64,000 bases of DNA from Chitinophaga sedimenti (GTDB taxonomy: Bacteria > Bacteroidota > Bacteroidia > Chitinophagales > Chitinophagaceae). The stretch is from the NCBI RefSeq assembly GCF_023156195.1, contig NZ_JAKUKA010000001.1:2356001-2420000 (forward strand), in the 5' to 3' direction. How positions within the stretch are numbered: the first letter of the stretch is position 1; every line of letters starts with the position of its first letter. Shown here one piece after another: positions 58,768 to 64,000 of the stretch. The notes below the pieces were generated by a model. The model did no database searches and was not told the origin of the DNA. It was given only the letters and a program-made list of their open reading frames with translations. The position numbers and the translations under genes are program-made.

Positions 58768-58924
58768 CTTTATTTCTGCGCCAGTCGCCACTTCTGTGGG
58801 AACCACAGGGCTTTTTCCTTATTTGTCACCAACGGCATACAAGATATATTTTCAGCAAGATAACCGAAACCCTCGCTTTTCCTGGAAAATAACTTTAGCT
58901 TTCGCCAAAGTTAATCCGACGCCA

Positions 58925-61270
58925 ATGTCTAAAAATGCCCTTCTTCTATTCTTCTCTTTAGCAGGATGTACGACTGTCCGTGCGCAGCAATTCGTTGCGA
59001 AGGCAGGTAACGATCTGTACTACAAAATGACCGAAACGCTGGACTTCCAGGAAAAAATCACTCATTCCGGCATCTGGCGCATACAGGTGAAAGCCGCTAC
59101 GGATACGAGCCTGCTGCTGAACCTTACCTTACTTGAATACCAGCGCGAAAACTGGAGTAAAATTAATACTTCGGTAAACGAGTGGCTGCCCATCAACTCG
59201 ACCAAAGACGTACAGCAGCTGGCCATCCTTCAAAAACCGTTCGACTTCCGGTTGAGCATCAGCCATGCTCCGGAGCAGGCAGAGATCGACAAGATCATGC
59301 GGGAGGCAATGGCCAGGTGGCAGATCATTCCGAACCATGCAGAAAGTCTGATAAAATCGGCCCAGTCTATCCTCGGGCAATATATCTTCATCACGTTTCC
59401 GCGGCTACCACGACCATTGCAGGAAATGAGCGGCACCATGACCACCGCCGACAGCACCACGGTGGAGGTTGTAGCCAAAGATGAACATACTATCCAATTA
59501 AAAACCAGGGCGAAAAACACGCCTAATGCAACGGCCCTTTTAAAACTGCAACTCAGCACCGGCATGCCGGTTTCGGGAGAGTTCAGGATGGATGCTTCCA
59601 ATACCAGTGTTGGAACGTTTGCCCAAACCGCCACGATCGCGCTGATACCCGCACCCAAAGGCGCTATCGCCCGTGTGGATGAAATGCTTGTGGATGCATC
59701 CGTGAAGGGCGGATCTTTTAGTACGGCACTGCGCACCGGCCCCGAAGTAGATGCGGCGTTGCTGGAGAAGTACATAGGGGAATATGACCCGGCGATCGGC
59801 AAAAATACTGGATACCAGGTGGCCAAAATCACTCTGCTGCAGTCGTCGAACATGAAAGACAAATACGCGCGTTACAATGCCGCTTTGCGCCTGATCCCGA
59901 ACGACGCGCTCACCAACACCCACCTGTTCAATAAAGCGCAGGAGCTAAAAGACACTGATCCGGAAGGCACGTACGACGTGATTAAATATATGAGCAAGGA
60001 CAAACGCAGTTACCGCGAATGGATACAGCAATCTTTTGCACAAAACTTTACGCCGATGTTAGATACCCTGGGCGCTATCGCTTCCTGGAAAGAACACGGC
60101 GTATCTGAACCGGAAATCGCTAAATTTTTGTACCAGGCGCGCAACAGCCGCGCTTCGGCACAAAAACTCATCGCCCTGCTCGAAAAGGATAAGAACGATG
60201 TGATCCGCGACGAAATATACCCGTTGTACTTGTGGAATGAAGCGAAACAGCATCCGAACGACAAAGCCCTGCTGGCCAAAAACGCTTCACAACTGGAAAA
60301 ATTCGGCAGCAAAAAAACAACCGGCAACCCGCATCGCTACGCACTGCTTCTGTACAAACAAATGCAGGAAACCGGCATGCGGCAGGAAGCCTCGCAACTG
60401 CTCGATCGTGAAATCACCCGCATGGAAAAACGCGCGCTCGACACGGCCGACAAGCAACGCTTCGCGGATCAAAACATGTTGGCCTATGCTTATAAACTGA
60501 AAAGTGAATCGGTTACGGGCGACCAGGAAAAGATGAAATACCTGGCCAAAGCGGCGCTTTATTCACCCAAAACCAACACAGAAAAAGCATACGACTCCTT
60601 CTACGATCGTGTGTTATTAAATTCAAAAGAAAGCTACCGTAGCGAGTTTGCCGATGCATTGCTGAAAAACGGCAATACGGTGGAAGCAATGAAAATACTC
60701 TCCGACCAATTGTATACCGATCCTACGATGCTTGGTGAGGTACAGCAATCGTTTAATAAACATCTTCCTGAAAAAGACTTCTACGACTTCTTACACCAGG
60801 TAGTCATGAAAAGCTGGAAAAGCGTACCCGCGTTTACGTTAAAGACACCTAATGGCGACGCCACTTACGCGCTGGGCGATTATAAAGGCAAATGGTTGCT
60901 GCTGGACTTCTGGGGCACCTGGTGTGCTCCCTGCCGACAGGAACTGCCGGAGCTTAACAAATTCTCCCAGGAGATTAAGCACCGCAGCGATGTCGCATTC
61001 TTATCCATTGCCTGCCACGACCAGCCCGACGCTGTAATCAGTTTCATGAAGGAAAAGCAATATCAGTTTACAGCCGTGATGTCCGACAACGTGGTGGAAA
61101 AGAATTACGAGGTAAGAGGCTATCCTTCCAAATACTTGATCAGTCCGGAGGGCGTGATGCTGGAGCTGTCATATGGCACCGACTGGCAGCGGGTGGTAAA
61201 AGACTTCCTGAACGTGAAGCCCAAAGAGGCAGGCGATAAAACGAAACTGCAGAACAAGAAAGAAATATAA
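58925..61270 (+). CDS. TlpA/thioredoxin-like exported protein with long N-terminal region
   Basis: 781 residues from ATG 58925 (MSKNALLLFFSLAGCTTVRA signal peptide; the open frame upstream lacks one). The first about 640 residues are mixed, with helical repeats in 350-620 that look like half-TPR scaffolding. The C-terminal TlpA/AhpC-TSA thioredoxin domain begins AFTLKTPNGDATYALGDYKG and carries the active site LLDFWGTWCAPCRQELPELN (Cys-Ala-Pro-Cys near residue 668) and cis-Pro RGYPSKYLISPEG. The protein probably reduces or rearranges disulfides in the periplasm. Single gene with strong terminator. Confidence 0.88.
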   Translation: MSKNALLLFFSLAGCTTVRAQQFVAKAGNDLYYKMTETLDFQEKITHSGIWRIQVKAATDTSLLLNLTLLEYQRENWSKINTSVNEWLPINSTKDVQQLAILQKPFDFRLSISHAPEQAEIDKIMREAMARWQIIPNHAESLIKSAQSILGQYIFITFPRLPRPLQEMSGTMTTADSTTVEVVAKDEHTIQLKTRAKNTPNATALLKLQLSTGMPVSGEFRMDASNTSVGTFAQTATIALIPAPKGAIARVDEMLVDASVKGGSFSTALRTGPEVDAALLEKYIGEYDPAIGKNTGYQVAKITLLQSSNMKDKYARYNAALRLIPNDALTNTHLFNKAQELKDTDPEGTYDVIKYMSKDKRSYREWIQQSFAQNFTPMLDTLGAIASWKEHGVSEPEIAKFLYQARNSRASAQKLIALLEKDKNDVIRDEIYPLYLWNEAKQHPNDKALLAKNASQLEKFGSKKTTGNPHRYALLLYKQMQETGMRQEASQLLDREITRMEKRALDTADKQRFADQNMLAYAYKLKSESVTGDQEKMKYLAKAALYSPKTNTEKAYDSFYDRVLLNSKESYRSEFADALLKNGNTVEAMKILSDQLYTDPTMLGEVQQSFNKHLPEKDFYDFLHQVVMKSWKSVPAFTLKTPNGDATYALGDYKGKWLLLDFWGTWCAPCRQELPELNKFSQEIKHRSDVAFLSIACHDQPDAVISFMKEKQYQFTAVMSDNVVEKNYEVRGYPSKYLISPEGVMLELSYGTDWQRVVKDFLNVKPKEAGDKTKLQNKKEI

Positions 61271-61286
61271 ACGAGCCCTTGCATAC

Positions 61287-61325
61287 AAGCCGCTTCCAAC
61301 CATGGAGCGGCTTTCTTTTTTTTTT
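61287..61325 (+). terminator. Terminator of the TlpA-like gene
   Basis: AAGCCGCT ... AGCGGCTT hairpin, then TC and a T11 run, 16 bases past the stop. Confidence 0.88.
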
Positions 61326-61446
61326 AATAAGTACAAATTCCCCGAATAGTGTTAAATTTACAATAACTCGCTTGCTCAACACATTCTATTTACGCTACAC
61401 CCTTGAAACCCTGATTAAATCGTAAGCAATCATTAAACCCCGCCAC

Positions 61447-62021
61447 ATGACCAGAAGGAATGTAATTGCGCGGATGACATTTTCCGGCGCCGGCCTGCTA
61501 GCCCTTTTGGCGGTTATAAGTGGTCGGAACGTTACATACAGCCAGACATCGCTTACCTGCACGTCAACAAACCCCTCATCTCCGCGCTGGCAGAAACGAT
61601 TATTCCCCGCACCGATCTCCCGGGAGCTACCGATGCCGGCGTAGCAGATTACATCCTGCTCATCATGGAAGATTGTTGTAATGAGAAGAATCAACAACGC
61701 TTCATCAACGGCCTGAAAGACGTGCAGAAAGACAGCTGGTCACAGTTTGGGAAAGCGTACGAACATTGCACTGCCCACCAGCAGGAGCAACTATTGAGAG
61801 ATTATGCGCAGGACGCCAGTCACGCTAAAGGCTTGCTGGCCCGTATCAGGGACCGCCTGGCGGGTAAACCGTTCTTTTATTTGTTGAAGGAATATACCGT
61901 GGAGGGGTACTGCACTTCTGAAGCCGGCGCTACACAGGCGCTTGCCTATTTGTATATTCCCGGACATTATGACCCATGCACCATACTGGCGCCCGACCAA
62001 CATTCATGGGCGATCAATTAA
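61447..62021 (+). CDS. Gluconate 2-dehydrogenase subunit 3 family protein, frame-broken
   Basis: Start ATG 61447 (MTRRNVIARMTFSGAGLLAL), a twin-arginine-type leader. A frame change near 61512 leads to YKWSERYIQPDIAYLHVNKP, the family core ALAETIIPRTDLPGATDAGV, ADYILLIMEDCCNEKNQQRF and C-terminal FFYLLKEYTVEGYCTSEAGA. Restored length about 192 residues. Subunit 3 accompanies a GMC flavoprotein that oxidises gluconate or related sugars in the periplasm and probably carries it across by Tat. The GMC gene starts 5 bases after its stop. Confidence 0.87.
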
Positions 62022-62026
62022 CGATC

Positions 62027-63710
62027 ATGAACACATTCAATACTTACGATGCTATTGTTGTCGGCTCAGGCATCAGCGGCGGTTGGGCCGCGCGGGAACT
62101 GTGCGAACAGGGTTTAAAAACCCTCGTGCTCGAACGCGGGAAAAATGTAGAGCATGTGAAAGATTACACCACCGCGGGCATGCACACATGGGACTTTAAA
62201 CACCGGTTGCAGCTCACCCGTGCAAACAAAGCCATTAACCATGCCCACCGCTTTATTTCCGACGAATCCACGATGCAATTCTTTGTAAACGAAAAAGATC
62301 ATCCATACGAAAGCCAGCACCCCTTTAACTGGATACGCGGTTACCAGGTAGGCGGTCGGTCGCTCACCTGGGGCCGGCAGTGTTACCGCATGAGTGATCT
62401 TGATTTTGAAGCAAATATCCGCGAGGGCATTGGGGTAGACTGGCCCATCAGGTACAGAGACCTTGCACCATGGTACGATTACGTGGAAACGTATATTGGG
62501 ATCAGCGGCGCACCCGAACAACTGCCTCATTTGCCGGATAGTATATTTCTGCCACCGATGGAAATGAATTGCCACGGAACAACACTTCAGTGAACAGTTG
62601 CGCAGGCACTACACCGACCGAATTGCCACCATTGCGAGGGTAGCAAACCTTACAAAAGGCTGGAACGGCCGCGGACCATGTCAATATCGGAACCTGTGTA
62701 GCCGCGGCTGCCCGTATGGCGGGTATTTCAGCAGCAATGCCGCCACATTGCCGGCGGCCCGGGCCACCGGTAACCTGACCCTGCTCACAGATACCATTGT
62801 GCAGGAAGTATTATACGACGATGCTGCGCAACGGGCCGCCGGCGTACGTGTAATTGATGCACACACGAAAAAACGTACCGATTACCACGCAAAAGTGATA
62901 TTCCTGAACGCTTCGACGATTAACACTGCGGCTATTCTCCTGCAATCCGTCAGCAAACGCTTTCCCGACGGCATGGGAAACGATAGCGGTCAGCTGGGCC
63001 GTAACTTGATGGATCATTTTACAGGCACAGGCGCATCAGCTACTTTCGGCGGTTTTAAAGACAAATATTATTATGGGCGCCGGCCAGCCGGTATTTATAT
63101 ACCGCGTTTCCGCAACCTCCCGGGACAACCGGCCCATCCGAAATATGTGCGGGGCTATGGGCTACAGGGCCATGGTGAACGTGCAGGATGGCGGGAACAG
63201 ATGGCAAACATACCGGGATTTGGCGCCCGCTTCAAAACGCAGTTATTAAAGCCCGGCCCCTGGCAGATATGGCTGGGCGGCTGGGGCGAAACATTACCCT
63301 ATGCACACAACCGCATCACCTTACAGCACGAAAAAACCGACCAGTGGGGACTGCCCCTGGTGAATATCAATTTTGAGTATGGGTTAAACGAAATGCAGAT
63401 GCGGAAAGACATACTCCATAGTGTGCAGGAAATACTGGAGGTAACCGGCTTCAAAAACATACGCACTTACGACCATTTAGATCCCGGCGGATCAGCAGTG
63501 CACGAAATGGGCACGGCACGTATGGGCCATGATCCGCAAACCTCCGTACTAAATGGTCACAATCAGTTGCACGCGGTTAAAAATGTATTTGTAACTGATG
63601 GTAGCTGCATGACTTCTTCGGGCTCAGTGAATCCCTCGCTCACCTATATGGCCTTAACAGCCGGGGCCTGCAGTTATGCCATGGAATTACTGAAGAAGGG
63701 GGAATTGTAA
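62027..63710 (+). CDS. GMC-family FAD oxidoreductase (gluconate dehydrogenase large-subunit type), frame-broken
   Basis: Start ATG 62027 (MNTFNTYDAIVVGSGISGGW). FAD-binding GSGISGG motif, then LVLERGKNVEHVKDYTTAG, GYQVGGRSLTWGRQCYRMSD. A frame change near 62575 leads to CQYRNLCSRGCPYGGYFSSN and GRNLMDHFTGTGA. The C-terminal active region has the His in SAVHEMGTARMG and the Asn in VNPSLTYMAL, as expected for GMC enzymes. Restored length about 561 residues. Together with subunit 3 it forms a sugar-acid or sugar dehydrogenase; no cytochrome c subunit is visible in the window. Confidence 0.9.
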
Positions 63711-63721
63711 TTGATAAAAAA

Positions 63722-63751
63722 ACGGAGCGCTGCATGGCAACGCTCCGTTTT
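63722..63751. terminator. Bidirectional terminator between the GMC gene and the RRM gene
   Basis: Perfect ACGGAGCG ... CGCTCCGT hairpin with A6 on the left and T4 on the right. It sits 11 bases past the GMC stop and 30 bases past the RRM gene's stop on the other strand. Confidence 0.8.
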
Positions 63752-63781
63752 CAATTATATCTATTTGGTATCTTTTAGTTA

Positions 63782-64000
63782 TTACCAGCGATTGTAGCCA
63801 CCGCCACCACCGTCACCGCCACGGTTGTAACCACCACCGCCGCCACCGCCGCGATTGAAGCCACCGCCGCCGCCGCCACGGTTAAATCCGCCGCCACCAC
63901 CGCGGTTAAATCCGCCGCCGCCGCGATTATCACGTCTTGGAGCCGGGGTTTGGCCTCGCTTACCACCATGGCCTTACCATTCATATCGAAACCCTGAGAC
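63782..64000 (-). CDS. RNA-recognition-motif (RRM) protein, glycine-rich C-terminal part, partial and frame-broken
   Basis: Enters from the right edge. The first bases encode the end of an RRM (GFDMNGKAMVVSEAKP, the last beta strand with the typical V-x-EAKP ending). One missing C in a C-run near 63953 shifts the frame to PAPRRDN followed by Gly-rich repeats of the kind RGGGGFN and RGGGGGGYN, ending YNRW at TAA 63782-63784. Bacteroidota rbp-type proteins with this layout bind RNA and are often cold- or stress-linked. The start lies outside the window. Confidence 0.8.

Noticed and set aside
1..64000. Prophage, insertion sequence or integrative element
   Set aside because: No transposase, integrase, terminal repeats or attachment duplication beside the tRNA-Pro gene was found on reading both sides.

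Overview
The window looks like a chromosomal stretch of a Bacteroidota bacterium, most probably Chitinophagaceae (Chitinophaga-like). The evidence is an operon for a giant type IX secretion system (T9SS) type B cargo protein with a PorP/SprF protein and an OmpA/PD40 lipid-anchor-type partner, a MocR regulator, a TlpA-like thioredoxin with a long N-terminal extension, a gluconate-dehydrogenase-type GMC pair, a glycine-rich RRM protein, and Bacteroidota-type -7 promoter elements. I saw no prophage, insertion sequence or CRISPR array. Base composition is even throughout. Family names come from motif recognition only; no database search was possible.

Layout. 1-8.2 kb: end of a PQQ-type sugar dehydrogenase, several unassigned exported or small proteins, an S8 peptidase lipoprotein and a DUF1826 protein. 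8.3-24.5 kb: a leftward operon of a ~4,400-residue lectin/DUF11-repeat surface protein, PorP/SprF and an OmpA-family protein, resembling sprB-sprF of gliding bacteria. 25.3-30.1 kb: an ArsR/two AHSA1/DHFR-like operon with tandem operators, a GNAT enzyme, and an OmpR-type two-component system with a direct-repeat site. 30.2-36.4 kb: universal stress protein, HAD phosphatase, NhaA antiporter, DUF389 membrane protein, serine beta-lactamase-like hydrolase. 36.4-40.7 kb: a sulfur/persulfide module (DUF6691 and YeeE transport halves, persulfide-dioxygenase/rhodanese fusion, Crp/Fnr regulator, TauE exporter) in which four GTGA-N6-TCAC palindromes lie 46-62 nt before four of the five genes. 40.8-43.7 kb: NmrA-like protein, MocR regulator, tRNA-Pro(CGG). 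43.8-51.7 kb: Tat-exported phospholipase C, WaaP-like kinase, VTT membrane protein, ABC exporter, ROK regulator. 52-64 kb: HxlR/azoreductase divergent pair with palindromic operators, epoxide hydrolase, YwqG-like protein, UvrA2-like ABC ATPase, TlpA-like protein, gluconate-dehydrogenase-type pair, RRM protein.

Quality caveat that governs the reading: about 25 genes are split by a frame change, roughly 45 in total. Most that I reconstructed are repaired by restoring one missing base in a short homopolymer. The frame changes hit housekeeping-type and accessory genes alike, so I read them as uncorrected indels in the assembly rather than as pseudogenes. Broken genes are therefore given as single CDS spans with the breakpoints named.

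The most interesting signal is the self-contained Crp/Fnr sulfur regulon at 36.4-40.7 kb. Next are the giant surface adhesin operon and the three small operator architectures (ArsR, OmpR-type, HxlR).
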